The notes under the pieces are model-generated. The model ran no database searches. It was not told the DNA's origin and saw nothing but the letters and a program-made list of their open reading frames with translations. The position numbers and the translations under genes were made by a program. A DNA stretch of 57,456 nucleotides from Clostridiales bacterium (GTDB lineage: Bacteria; Bacillota; Clostridia; Christensenellales; Aristaeellaceae): NCBI GenBank assembly GCA_012728435.1, contig JAAYFC010000009.1:1-57456 (forward strand), given 5' to 3'. This document shows positions 26,488-34,503 of this stretch, in pieces; position 1 is the first letter of the stretch; each line of letters opens with the position of its first letter.

Positions 26488-26519
26488 ATCCGGAGGCAAA
26501 GTTTCCTTTGCCTCCGGAT
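26488..26519 (-). terminator. Intercistronic hairpin between binding-protein and ATPase genes
   Basis: A perfect 13-bp stem (26488-26500 with 26507-26519) lies between mglB and mglA. Such hairpins often protect or partly terminate the message so that the binding protein is made in excess. Confidence 0.75.
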
Positions 26520-26533
26520 GATGAAACGATCAG

Positions 26534-27532
26534 TTACTCAAACTGGGTGTAGTTGTCGATGGTTACTTTCTGGTAGGGGACCCAGACGTAGTGCTCGTCC
26601 ACGATCTCATACTCGGTGAACTCAGCCACTTTGCCATTGGCGGCGGCAACGGTGAGCAGGAGGGTGGCACGGCCCTGGTTTTTGGCGTCGTTGAGCACGG
26701 TGCCAAGCAGGGTGCCTTCCTTGAGGGCTTCCAGCGCGGGCGCGGTAGCATCCACACCAACGACGGGGATGTACTTGCCGTCCACAAAGTAGCCGGCAGC
26801 CTTGAGGGCTTCGATGGCGCCCAAAGCCATGTCATCGTTGTTGGCCAGCACGGCTTCGATCTTGTCGCCGTAGGCAGTCAGCCAGGCAGCCATTTTGTCC
26901 TGGGCGTTGACACGGTTCCACATGGCGGTGTCGGTGGCCAGGTTCTCCACCTTCAGCCCGGCATCTTCCAGGGCCTTTAAGGAGTACTCGGTGCGCAGCT
27001 CAGCGTCCTGATGGCCAGGCTCACCCTGCAGCATGACATACTGGAGCACGCCGTCCTCGCCTAGGGCTTCGGGGTTGGCGGCAAAGTACTCGGCAATCAG
27101 CTCACCGCTCATGGTGCCGGACTCTTCGGCCTTGGCGCCGACATAGTACCAATCGGTGAAGTCCACCATCTCATCTGCGATGGGCTCCCGGTTAAAATAC
27201 ACAACAGGGATGCCGTCATCCTGCGCCTTCTTGGAAATCTCGGGGCAGGCGGTGCGGTCTACCGGGTTGATGGCCAGGGCGTTCATGCCCTGCCCGATGA
27301 ACAGGGTAACCTGATCATTTTGGGTGGGCTGCTGGTTGAGGCTGTCAGCCATGGTGATCTCAGCCACGTCTTTGGCGGCTGCTTCGATGGCATTGCGCAC
27401 GCCGGTCATGAAGGTGTCATCAAACTTGTAGATCGCCACACCAATCTTTGGCAGCGCCGCCTCGGCGGCAGCAAAGGCCACCACGCTGAGGGCAAGGACA
27501 AGAACCAGAGCAAGGGACAGCAGTTTCTTCAT
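26534..27532 (-). CDS. mglB: Galactose/glucose-type sugar-binding protein
   Basis: A 332-aa secreted periplasmic-binding-protein-like receptor (type I fold). The signal peptide covers about residues 1-23 (VAFAAAEA). The mature part begins PKIGVAIYKFDDTFMTGVRNAI and contains INPVDRTA, YFNREP and VLANNDDMALGAIEAL, all typical of MglB-like glucose/galactose receptors. No lipobox cysteine is seen at the cleavage site. ATG 27532 follows GGAGG. It opens the operon under a strong promoter, with a stabilising hairpin before the ATPase gene. Confidence 0.92.
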   Translation of the reverse strand: MKKLLSLALVLVLALSVVAFAAAEAALPKIGVAIYKFDDTFMTGVRNAIEAAAKDVAEITMADSLNQQPTQNDQVTLFIGQGMNALAINPVDRTACPEISKKAQDDGIPVVYFNREPIADEMVDFTDWYYVGAKAEESGTMSGELIAEYFAANPEALGEDGVLQYVMLQGEPGHQDAELRTEYSLKALEDAGLKVENLATDTAMWNRVNAQDKMAAWLTAYGDKIEAVLANNDDMALGAIEALKAAGYFVDGKYIPVVGVDATAPALEALKEGTLLGTVLNDAKNQGRATLLLTVAAANGKVAEFTEYEIVDEHYVWVPYQKVTIDNYTQFE

Positions 27533-27576
27533 AAAAGGACCTCCAGAGTTTATTATTAAGCTATTCGCTTTCGTAC

Positions 27577-27606
27577 AGTATACCATATGAATGAACAGAA
27601 CATCAA
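27577..27606 (-). promoter_or_regulatory. Promoter of the mgl-like operon
   Basis: Minus-strand TTGATG (27606-27601), an 18-nt spacer and TATACT (27582-27577) lie about 45 nt upstream of the mglB ATG. Confidence 0.65.
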
Positions 27607-27784
27607 GTAGAAATGTTGGATTGGGACAAGGACTGGATGCCGCATGTCCCTTTCACTGCAAAAGCCCCGTGCGATACCATGCCTGAAGCGGATGCCGGGT
27701 GCATTGGGCAGGACGCCTTGATGGATGCGCGCGTCAACCGCCCAAGTAACTGACAGGTAATCGATTAATGCTTTTTCGGTTTTC

Positions 27785-28123
27785 TTAGATGCTGATGACC
27801 TCATAACCATCCTGGATAAACGGCATTATGCCCGCATGACCGCTCATATCCGACAGCATCGGCAAGCCAGTTGCCACACAGTCCTCATACACGCCCAGCA
27901 CCTTGGAGCAGGCCAGGCAGATCCCGGCGATGAGCCCGGCTTCCTTGATTTTCAGGTAGACCGGGTTCTTCTCTTTTTCTAGCACAGGGACCAGTTTAAC
28001 CGACGCGCCTTCAAAAATCAGCTTGACCTCATGCCCTGCCTCGTGCAGCTGCGCGGCATTTAACAGCACATGCAAAAAACAGCTTTTTTCGCCCGTCATG
28101 CCATAGAATAACATTTTTTTCAT
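27785..28123 (-). CDS. DsrE/DsrF-like protein
   Basis: A 112-aa cytoplasmic protein of the DsrE-like fold. It begins with the beta strand MLFYGMTGEKS and contains HEVKLIFEGASVKLV, a CLAC pair (C69, C72) and VYEDCVATGLPMLSDMSGHAG. Relatives take part in sulfur transfer, but many anaerobe homologues have no known role. ATG 28123 follows AAAGGAG. No sulfur-relay partner genes are nearby. The 200-base gap to mglB holds only that operon's promoter as far as I can see. Confidence 0.82.
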   Translation of the reverse strand: MKKMLFYGMTGEKSCFLHVLLNAAQLHEAGHEVKLIFEGASVKLVPVLEKEKNPVYLKIKEAGLIAGICLACSKVLGVYEDCVATGLPMLSDMSGHAGIMPFIQDGYEVISI

Positions 28124-28303
28124 GTGGTTCTCCTTTATGTTTTCTCCTCTTATCATAGCACATCACCAGCTCTTGTGCAGGGGACGCGGCACAAACTGTG
28201 GCAGCAAAAGCAAACAGCAGCGAAGGGACGGCGCAAAATACAATGCTGCATGACGCCTTTCAGTGTGGTACCATCAGGCAAACAGGATGACAGGAGGAAG
28301 GCC

Positions 28304-28741
28304 ATGGCCATCACACAGGCAGCATCAGCCCAGGTGCCCGCAATTGCCGCGCTGGCTAAACAGCTCTGGGACCACCATGAGCAAGAGGAGCTGCAGGCAG
28401 AGTTTGAACACCTGATAAAGGACAGCGACTGCGCGGTATTTCTGTATACCTCTGGCGGCCATGCTGTGGCCTTTGCCCAGGTCCAGCTGCGCAGGGATTA
28501 TGTTCAGGGCACCTCTACCAGCCCCGTGGGCTACCTGGAGGGGATTTTTGTAGAACCAGCCCACAGAAAACAGGGCATTGCCACCCAATTGGTCAGGGCC
28601 TGCCAGGATTGGGCCCGGGCCCAGGGCTGCAGGGAGTTTGCCAGCGACTGCCCCATGTCAAACCAGGACAGCTACCGCTTTCACCTGGCCCTGGGCTTTG
28701 TTGAAGCCGGGCGAATCATCTGCTTTCAAAAGACACTGTAA
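28304..28741 (+). CDS. GNAT acetyltransferase, aminoglycoside 6'-N-acetyltransferase AAC(6')-I-like
   Basis: A 145-aa GNAT enzyme that would transfer acetyl from acetyl-CoA to an amine. The acetyl-CoA loop is HRKQGIATQL. Segments GYLEGIFVEPAHR, EFASDCPMSNQDSYRFHLALGF and RIICFQKTL closely follow the chromosomal AAC(6')-I subfamily. Such genes often act on unknown natural amines and give resistance only when highly expressed. ATG 28304 follows AGGAGGAAGG. No mobile element surrounds it, so it looks resident. Confidence 0.85.
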   Translation: MAITQAASAQVPAIAALAKQLWDHHEQEELQAEFEHLIKDSDCAVFLYTSGGHAVAFAQVQLRRDYVQGTSTSPVGYLEGIFVEPAHRKQGIATQLVRACQDWARAQGCREFASDCPMSNQDSYRFHLALGFVEAGRIICFQKTL

Positions 28742-28946
28742 AAAAAGAGTCGACAAAGTGTCTGCGGACACTTTGTCGTTTAAGGGGAACGGTGGGCTTT
28801 TCCACCTGTTCGTTTCACTCACGGTCGGTGTAAAAGCGCTGAAAGCATTGCTACGCAATGCGCCCCGCCCGCCCGGCAGAGCCGTGCGATACGATTTCAC
28901 TCAGAGGGCTGTGCCCTCTGAAACTCCCCTTTGACAAGGTTTGTCT
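28742..28946. repeat. Cluster of palindromes between convergent genes
   Basis: A 12-bp perfect hairpin (28751-28762 with 28767-28778) is followed on the minus strand by CTCTTTTTT and is probably the terminator for the SH3 gene. Smaller palindromes follow around GCATTGCTACGCAATGC and AGAGGGCTGTGCCCTCT. AAGGGG near 28782 and CCCCTT near 28926 could pair and enclose the group. I see no coding capacity. Confidence 0.55.
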
Positions 28947-29891
28947 TCAATCAAAGCGCTTCAGGTACTCAGCCATCATGTAGCCATGGTATCCTTCATA
29001 CTCCACCTGGGCCCAGTCATCCTTGATGTCCAGCACAATCAAGGAATTTCCGGACTTGACCTTGGTGTACTCCTTCGCGTTGCGCTTGGGCTCTGCCCGC
29101 AGGCGCACATTGGCCTCACGGTCCTTCGTCAGGCTGACGACCTGCGTGTACAGGCCCAGGTTGGTGCTCGGCTCCACTTCCTTGATGTGCGCCGTCAACA
29201 CATAGCCTTCCTTGCCCTCGTAGCGCACCAGAGAGAAGGTTTCGCCCTTGGCTAAAATCAGCACGGCGCGGCCGCTTTTGACAGTACCCAGCGCCTTTGA
29301 TTTGGTGGTCATCTGTTGCCGCAAGGTGAGCTTCCCGCCGGACGCGGTGACGATGCCGATGCCGGTTTGCACATCGCCAAAGGCGAAGCGCAGATCCTTC
29401 GTGGGCACATAGCCCTCATTCGCGGGGGTTTTGACCTTGCTCCAGGTCTGCCCCAGGATGAGCAGGGTGACCACGCTGCCGGCGTCCAGCTGCGTTAGCA
29501 CCCCGGATTCGTGGGCGGGCAGCTCAAACAGGGAAATCCCTTCTGATTTGATGACGATGGCCTCCGCCTTGGCGTCCGCGTTGGGCTTGGGCATGTCTTC
29601 TTTTTTTACCGGCGGCATGGTGGCGTAGGGCTTGGGTGCTTCCTCAACAGGTGTTGAAACCGTGGGCAGCGCGGAATCGGCGTCCGCCGGGGTTTCGGGT
29701 TCGTCCTCCGCCGGCATTTCCGGTTCCTCCGGGGTTTCGGGTTCGGCCTCCTCCTCTGTCGGCTCGACCATCATGTCCTCGGGGATGTCCTCATCTGGGA
29801 ACTCCTCAACCGCCGAGACGGCATGCAAAGCTGTACCAAGGAGCAGGAAGAGCGCCAGCAGCAGCGCGATGCGCTTTTTAAAAGTGTTCAT
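28947..29891 (-). CDS. Secreted protein with three SH3-type repeats
   Basis: A 314-aa exported protein. The signal peptide covers about residues 1-26 (LHAVSA). A long acidic linker rich in E, P and D follows (about residues 27-100). Three bacterial SH3-like repeats come next, each with a WSKV/FSLV/WAQV-like core and a GYV/GYM ending. Such repeats bind cell wall or other proteins. No catalytic domain is present, so it is probably a wall-binding or adaptor protein. A near-consensus promoter suggests steady expression. Confidence 0.85.
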   Translation of the reverse strand: MNTFKKRIALLLALFLLLGTALHAVSAVEEFPDEDIPEDMMVEPTEEEAEPETPEEPEMPAEDEPETPADADSALPTVSTPVEEAPKPYATMPPVKKEDMPKPNADAKAEAIVIKSEGISLFELPAHESGVLTQLDAGSVVTLLILGQTWSKVKTPANEGYVPTKDLRFAFGDVQTGIGIVTASGGKLTLRQQMTTKSKALGTVKSGRAVLILAKGETFSLVRYEGKEGYVLTAHIKEVEPSTNLGLYTQVVSLTKDREANVRLRAEPKRNAKEYTKVKSGNSLIVLDIKDDWAQVEYEGYHGYMMAEYLKRFD

Positions 29892-29942
29892 GAAGGGTCC
29901 TCCTTCTTCGTTGTGTCATAAAACCGAAACAATTACGTAATG

Positions 29943-29971
29943 ATTGTACGCTCAGGCGCGTGTAAAGTCAA
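29943..29971 (-). promoter_or_regulatory. Strong promoter of the SH3 protein gene
   Basis: Minus-strand TTGACT (29971-29966), a 17-nt spacer and TACAAT (29948-29943) are close to the sigma-A consensus. The box lies about 50 nt upstream of ATG 29891. Confidence 0.75.
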
Positions 29972-30017
29972 TGAACAGATTGCGAACAAATCAAACAGGG
30001 GCTTTCGCCCCTTGCAC

Positions 30018-30467
30018 TTACTCGGTGAACAGAAAGGCCGCCAGCTCATCCGGCTCCAGCCGGTAAGGGGAGCCCTTGCCCTGGAAGAAACCGTGCGCCT
30101 TGATTAAGTGGATGCTCAAATCGGTCCAGCTCATCCGCTGACCGTGTTGGTTGATGACTTCGGTGTTGCGCTTGGGCGCGCGGTGATCGCGGAAGGGGCA
30201 GGACAGCTTGCCCATGTACTCCTCCACCGTGATGATAAAGCCCTGATAATCAACGGGTGCGCCTGTGGCGGTCAGGCCAGCCTTGGTCAATTCCGCCATT
30301 TTGTCGGTAATTTCCTGCAACGTGAAACCAGCGGATGCAAGCAGCGCCGCGTCATCCATGATAATCTGCGTAAACGGGCGGGTGTCCTCGCCCATGAAAC
30401 CATCCCGGGTGAGGATGCCTGCCCTGAGGCTTTCCACCACAGGGATGTCTTTGGGGTTTTGCTTCAT
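30018..30467 (-). CDS. Unknown protein, last gene of the NQR-like operon
   Basis: A 149-aa soluble protein that I do not recognise. The second half has a pattern that may bind metal or be structurally important: CPFRDHRAPKR, then NQHG, then WTDLSIHLIKAHGFFQGKG and YRLEP. It starts 10 nt after nqrF stops, so it is almost surely made with the complex. A role as accessory, assembly or electron-acceptor protein is possible, but this is inferred only from position. Confidence 0.7.
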   Translation of the reverse strand: MKQNPKDIPVVESLRAGILTRDGFMGEDTRPFTQIIMDDAALLASAGFTLQEITDKMAELTKAGLTATGAPVDYQGFIITVEEYMGKLSCPFRDHRAPKRNTEVINQHGQRMSWTDLSIHLIKAHGFFQGKGSPYRLEPDELAAFLFTE

Positions 30468-30477
30468 GCAGCCCTCC

Positions 30478-31584
30478 TTAGAATTTGTCGTAGAAGATGG
30501 TCTCGTCGGTGAAGCCCTTTTCCTTCAAAATCTTGATGCAGGCGTCCAGCATGCCCGGGCTGCCGCACAAATAGGCCTCCTTGCCCTGGCCGCTGTCCAC
30601 CTGGTCCGCAAGCGCCACGGTGACAAAGCCGGTCACCCCTTCCCAGTTGTCCTCCTCAGCAGGCCTGGCTAAGCAGGGGATGAACTGAAACTGCGGATAG
30701 TCCTTCTCAATCTGGGCGAACTCGTCCATGTAGTACAGGTCACGAAGGGTGTTTGCGCCAAAGAAGAAGCGCATCTTGTGGGGCAGGCCTTTTTCAATCA
30801 CGTCATACACCAGCGAGCGGATGGGCGCTAAGCCCGAGCCGCCGGCGATCATAATCAGCTCCTCACAATCCCCCCGCAGGTAGAAATCCCCGTAGGGGCC
30901 AGAGAGGCGTACCTTGTCCCCTTCCTTTAAGACGGTGTGGACGTAGGTGGTGCAGATACCGTTTGGCACCAGGCGGATGAGCAGCTCAACATGGTCCTTC
31001 TCTGAGGCCTTGCTGGAGATGGAATAGGCCCGGAAGACCTCTTCCTTGATTTTGCCGTAGGGCTTGGTGTAAAACTGCATGAACTGGCCCGCCTTAAAGG
31101 AGATGGTCTCCCCCGGGGGCAGTTGCAGGTGCAGGCGTTTGATGTCGTAGGTCATGTCCTCGATTTCCTTCACATCGCAGATGAACTCCCGGATGTTGAA
31201 AAGGTCCTCGGGGATTAAGAGCTTCATGTTGTTTTTGACCTTCACCTGGCAGGACAGGCGCATGTTTTGCTTGCGCTCCTCCGCTGAGATGTAGGGCTCT
31301 TCCGTGAGCAAGAGGGGGCCAGCCCCTTCCTGGACGGACACCTTGCACAGCCCGCAAGTGGCCTTGCCGCCGCAGGCGGAGGGGATGAAAATCTTCTCGC
31401 TGGCCAGGGTGGACAGCAGGCTGCTGCCGCCCTTTACCTGCAGCTTTTTTTTGCCGTTGTTGATATCAAGCTCCACCATCCCGTAGTTGTTGAGCACACG
31501 CTCGGCGATGGAGATGATGACGCTTAAGGAGGCAGACACCAAGGTCAGGATGCCGACGGTTTTTAGAATCGCTTGAAAATCCAT
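30478..31584 (-). CDS. nqrF: NqrF-like NADH dehydrogenase subunit
   Basis: Electron input subunit of a Na+-pumping NADH-quinone reductase-type complex. One N-terminal membrane helix (residues 8-28) precedes a 2Fe-2S domain with cysteines in CGGKATCGLC and a later C in LSCQV. A ferredoxin-reductase domain follows with RAYSISS for FAD and GGSGLAPIRSL plus a late YLCGSPGM for NADH. RNF complexes lack this subunit and use RnfB/RnfC instead, so the complex is NQR-like. It is the fifth gene of the operon. Confidence 0.92.
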   Translation of the reverse strand: MDFQAILKTVGILTLVSASLSVIISIAERVLNNYGMVELDINNGKKKLQVKGGSSLLSTLASEKIFIPSACGGKATCGLCKVSVQEGAGPLLLTEEPYISAEERKQNMRLSCQVKVKNNMKLLIPEDLFNIREFICDVKEIEDMTYDIKRLHLQLPPGETISFKAGQFMQFYTKPYGKIKEEVFRAYSISSKASEKDHVELLIRLVPNGICTTYVHTVLKEGDKVRLSGPYGDFYLRGDCEELIMIAGGSGLAPIRSLVYDVIEKGLPHKMRFFFGANTLRDLYYMDEFAQIEKDYPQFQFIPCLARPAEEDNWEGVTGFVTVALADQVDSGQGKEAYLCGSPGMLDACIKILKEKGFTDETIFYDKF

Positions 31585-31593
31585 ACTGCCTCC

Positions 31594-32187
31594 TTACTGA
31601 ATGGTGAAGATGCCGGAGAAGCCAATGAAGGCCATGGCCATGATGCCGGTGATGATGAAGGACAGGGCTGGGCCCTTGACACCGGGAGGCAGTTTGGCAT
31701 TGGCCAGCTTTTCCCGGATGGCTGCCAGCATATTGATGGCCAGCCACCAGCCCAGACCGCTGCCCAGGCCAAAGAGCAGGGACTGAATGAAGTTGTAGTG
31801 GCGGATGACCATGAACAGCGTCACGCCTAAAATGGCGCAGTTGACGGTGATGAGCGGCAGGAAAATGCCCAGCTTGGCGTGCAGATCGGGCGTGTAGCGA
31901 TCCATGCCCATCTCCAGGATCTGAACCAGGGCGGCGATGACCATGATGAAAATGATGTACTGCAGATAGTACCGCTCCGGCGGCACGATGATGTAGGTGT
32001 AGACCAGCCAGTTGATTGCCGTTGTCAATACCAATACCAGGGTGACCGCCATGCCCAGGCCGTTGGCCGTCTTGTACTCAGACGAAACAGACAGATAGGA
32101 GCACATGCCCAGGAAGTTGGACAGGATCATGTTGCTGGTGAAGATGGAGGCGATGAAAATGATGATAGGATTGATATTGGGTGCCAT
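31594..32187 (-). CDS. nqrE: NqrE membrane subunit
   Basis: A 197-aa protein with six membrane helices, homologous to NqrE/RnfA. Characteristic parts are NMILSNFLGMCSYLAVS-like sequence near the start, VIAALVQILEMGMDR, LGIFLPLITVNCAILG with the conserved cysteine of the membrane iron centre, and GLGSGLGWWLA. The inverted-topology partner NqrD is encoded upstream. The sequence is closer to NqrE than to RnfA by the ILEMGMDRYTPDL segment. Confidence 0.93.
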   Translation of the reverse strand: MAPNINPIIIFIASIFTSNMILSNFLGMCSYLSVSSEYKTANGLGMAVTLVLVLTTAINWLVYTYIIVPPERYYLQYIIFIMVIAALVQILEMGMDRYTPDLHAKLGIFLPLITVNCAILGVTLFMVIRHYNFIQSLLFGLGSGLGWWLAINMLAAIREKLANAKLPPGVKGPALSFIITGIMAMAFIGFSGIFTIQ

Positions 32188-32199
32188 ATACTCGCCTCC

Positions 32200-32814
32200 T
32201 TATTTGGCCTTCGCCGCTTTGCCGGCGGCGCGGGCAGACATGAACCAGATCATCCCGCCGATGATGAAAAAGGCGGCAGGGGGCATGATCATGATGGTCC
32301 AGGTTTCAAAGCGGATGAAGTTGACGTTCATCCCAAAGAGGGTGCCAAAGCCCAGCACCTCGCGGATGAAGGAGATGCCCAGCAACACCATCGTGTAGCC
32401 AAGGCCCGCGAACAATCCGTCCAACGCGGCGGGCAGCGGCGGATTTTGCTGCGCGTAGGCTTCCGCCCGGCCCATGATGATGCAGTTGGTGATAATAAGG
32501 CCCACATAGGGACCCAGTTGCTTGGAGATGTCCGGCAAGAAAGCCTGCAGGAACAAATCCACAAAAATCACATAGGCCGCGATGACCAGCGTTTGCACCA
32601 GCATCCGAACCCGGTGCGGGATGATGTTGCGCATGGCGGACAGCGTCAGGCTGGACAGCCCCGTGACGAAGGCTACCCCCAGGCCCATGACCAGGGAATT
32701 GCGCATGGTGTTGGTGACCGCCAGGGAGGAGCAGATGCCCAGAATGGCGCGCAGCACCTGGTTTTCGCTCAACAGGTTGCGCTTGATGATGGCGGATGTT
32801 TTCTCATTCACCAT
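32200..32814 (-). CDS. nqrD: NqrD membrane subunit
   Basis: A 204-aa membrane protein with six helices, homologous to NqrD/RnfE. Hallmarks are LGICSSLAVT, RNIIPHRVRMLVQ, and GPYVGLIITNCIIMGRAEAYA with the conserved cysteine that helps hold an iron centre between NqrD and NqrE. The ATG directly follows the nqrC stop. A lysine/alanine-rich tail ends the protein. Confidence 0.93.
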   Translation of the reverse strand: MVNEKTSAIIKRNLLSENQVLRAILGICSSLAVTNTMRNSLVMGLGVAFVTGLSSLTLSAMRNIIPHRVRMLVQTLVIAAYVIFVDLFLQAFLPDISKQLGPYVGLIITNCIIMGRAEAYAQQNPPLPAALDGLFAGLGYTMVLLGISFIREVLGFGTLFGMNVNFIRFETWTIMIMPPAAFFIIGGMIWFMSARAAGKAAKAK

Positions 32815-33423
32815 TTACTTCACCTCCTTGGGAAACACGATCTCGCTTAAGCTTTTGTTGATGGTGCGCATCACGGCGCTGGAGGTCTGGGTGGCGCCGG
32901 TGACTGCGTCGATCTTGTATTCAGGGTTGGCGCCATAAGCCAGCTCAACCCCAGCTGCGATGGGCAGGTTCCTGAACTGTTCTTTAAACCAGCTTTCATC
33001 AATACGCCCGCCCAGACCCGGGGTTTCGTTCTGGTAGGTGAACACCAGACCGCGGGTCTCTGTAAGGTCTGCCGTGATGCCCAGGTAGCCCCGCAGGCTG
33101 CCCCAAAGGCCTGAGCCCTCAAAGGGGACAGCATAAGCAATGGCATTGCCCCCCTCCATGTGGGCTAAAACAGGCTGGCCATAGGCTTCCGTGATGCCGC
33201 CTACAGCCCCTGGCTGTACAGACTCTGCATAGCGGGTGCGGACCTCTTCATCGCTCAGGTCATCGTCTATGCCCAGGGCATACAGCACAGCCCGCTGCTC
33301 CTGGAGGAGCTTGTTGGTGGTGATGGACGGCTTAAAGGCCTCATAGGCCGCGGCCAGCGCGAAGACGAGCACTGCGGTGAGGATTGTCATGAAGAATAAT
33401 GTGTATACATGCCCTCGTTTCAT
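32815..33423 (-). CDS. nqrC: NqrC flavoprotein subunit
   Basis: A 202-aa subunit with one N-terminal membrane helix (about residues 7-28) and an outer FMN-binding domain. The covalent FMN site is DAVTGATQTSSAV, where the threonine of the TGAT motif takes the phosphoester-linked FMN. The family segment NETPGLGGRI is also present. It overlaps nqrB by 4 nt (ATGA), giving tight coupling. The flavin-attachment enzyme ApbE, needed for this modification, is not in the window. Confidence 0.92.
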   Translation of the reverse strand: MKRGHVYTLFFMTILTAVLVFALAAAYEAFKPSITTNKLLQEQRAVLYALGIDDDLSDEEVRTRYAESVQPGAVGGITEAYGQPVLAHMEGGNAIAYAVPFEGSGLWGSLRGYLGITADLTETRGLVFTYQNETPGLGGRIDESWFKEQFRNLPIAAGVELAYGANPEYKIDAVTGATQTSSAVMRTINKSLSEIVFPKEVK

Positions 33424-34406
33424 GCGGCCGCCTCCTTCTTTTGAAGCTTCTTGCGGTCCTGATGCCGTTTTATCTGCAACTCCAGCAGGGGGGTGAAGGC
33501 GTTGACAATCAGGATGGCGAACATCATGCCCTCAGTAAACAGCGAAAAGGTGCGGATGATGACGGTAATCAGCCCCACCAGCGTGCCCGCGACCCACTGC
33601 GCCTGCTTGGTTTTGGGGGCGGAGATGGGGTCCGTCACCATGAAGATGGAACCAAAGAGAAACCCGCCCGACAGCAGCATGAACAGCGGCGGCGCGGCCG
33701 CCATGCCGGTGGCTTGTGTCACACCCGCGTAATGGAAGAGGGCTGACAGCGCGGTGCCGGAAACGATTGTGGACACCATCAGCTGCCAGGAAGCCACCTT
33801 TTTATACACCAGGAAAAGGCCGCTAAGCAGAATCAACAGGGCGCTGGATTCCCCCAGGGAGCCCGCGACATTGCCCAGGAACAGGTGCAAATAGTTGGGC
33901 AGAGCGCCTGAGGCATTATAGGTAATAATGGGTGTGGCCGCGCTGATGGCGTCCACCGCAGTAGAATACGCCGCAAAGCCGCCTGGGAGCGACAAGAAGG
34001 GCTGCGGCCAGGTCATCGTCATGTGGGCGGGGAAGGCCACATAGATAAAGCAGCGGCCAACCAGGGCGGGGTTAAAGATGTTGCGGCCAAAGCCGCCAAA
34101 CACACCCTTGCCAAACACCCCGCCAAACACGATGCCCACCACCGCCACCCACATGGGGGTCATGGGCGGCAGCGTCAGCGTGAACAGCGCGGCAGACACA
34201 AACACGGCCTCTGACACCTTGGCTTTCTCCTTGTTGATGGAGCGCATGACCAGGTATTCGGAGATTACCGCGGCCAGCCCCACCAGCAAACCCATCAACA
34301 CCCACCGCCAGCCATACAAAAAAACAGCCAGCAAGGCAATTGGGATCAGCGCCAGTAAAACAGTCCGCATCATTTTCTGTTTGGTAAACAGAGTCTTCAA
34401 ATCCAT
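33420..34406 (-). CDS. nqrB: NqrB membrane subunit (short form)
   Basis: A 328-aa membrane protein with about ten helices, first in the operon. NqrB/RnfD signatures are GGFGRNIFNPALVGRCFIYVAFP and the FMN-attachment region DAISAATP, where the threonine of S-A-A-T would carry FMN (the usual motif is S-G-A-T). Classical NqrB is about 410 aa, and this length is closer to RnfD. ATG 34406 follows GAGGTGATGAT. nqrA, normally first in nqr operons, is absent. Confidence 0.9.
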   Translation of the reverse strand: MDLKTLFTKQKMMRTVLLALIPIALLAVFLYGWRWVLMGLLVGLAAVISEYLVMRSINKEKAKVSEAVFVSAALFTLTLPPMTPMWVAVVGIVFGGVFGKGVFGGFGRNIFNPALVGRCFIYVAFPAHMTMTWPQPFLSLPGGFAAYSTAVDAISAATPIITYNASGALPNYLHLFLGNVAGSLGESSALLILLSGLFLVYKKVASWQLMVSTIVSGTALSALFHYAGVTQATGMAAAPPLFMLLSGGFLFGSIFMVTDPISAPKTKQAQWVAGTLVGLITVIIRTFSLFTEGMMFAILIVNAFTPLLELQIKRHQDRKKLQKKEAAA

Positions 34407-34425
34407 ATCATCACCTCTTTGCCCG

Positions 34426-34455
34426 ATAATATCATGAGAAGGCCTCTCAACGCAA
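34426..34455 (-). promoter_or_regulatory. Promoter of the NQR-like operon
   Basis: Minus-strand TTGCGT (34455-34450), an 18-nt spacer and TATTAT (34431-34426) lie 20 nt upstream of the nqrB ATG. The spacer contains the near-palindrome GAGAGGCCTTCTC. Confidence 0.55.
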
Positions 34456-34503
34456 GATGACGCGCGCGTGAAAAGCGCGCCATAAAGCGCTGTCTTTATT
34501 GGA

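Noticed and set aside
27587-27784. Possible small gene between mglB and the DsrE-like gene
   Set aside because: An 84-codon minus-strand frame exists but has no ribosome site or recognisable motif and covers the mglB promoter.
31879-32850. A 323-codon plus-strand open frame over nqrE and nqrD
   Set aside because: Composition is dominated by H, Q, D and G as expected from antisense of membrane-protein codons. Both nqr genes are certain.
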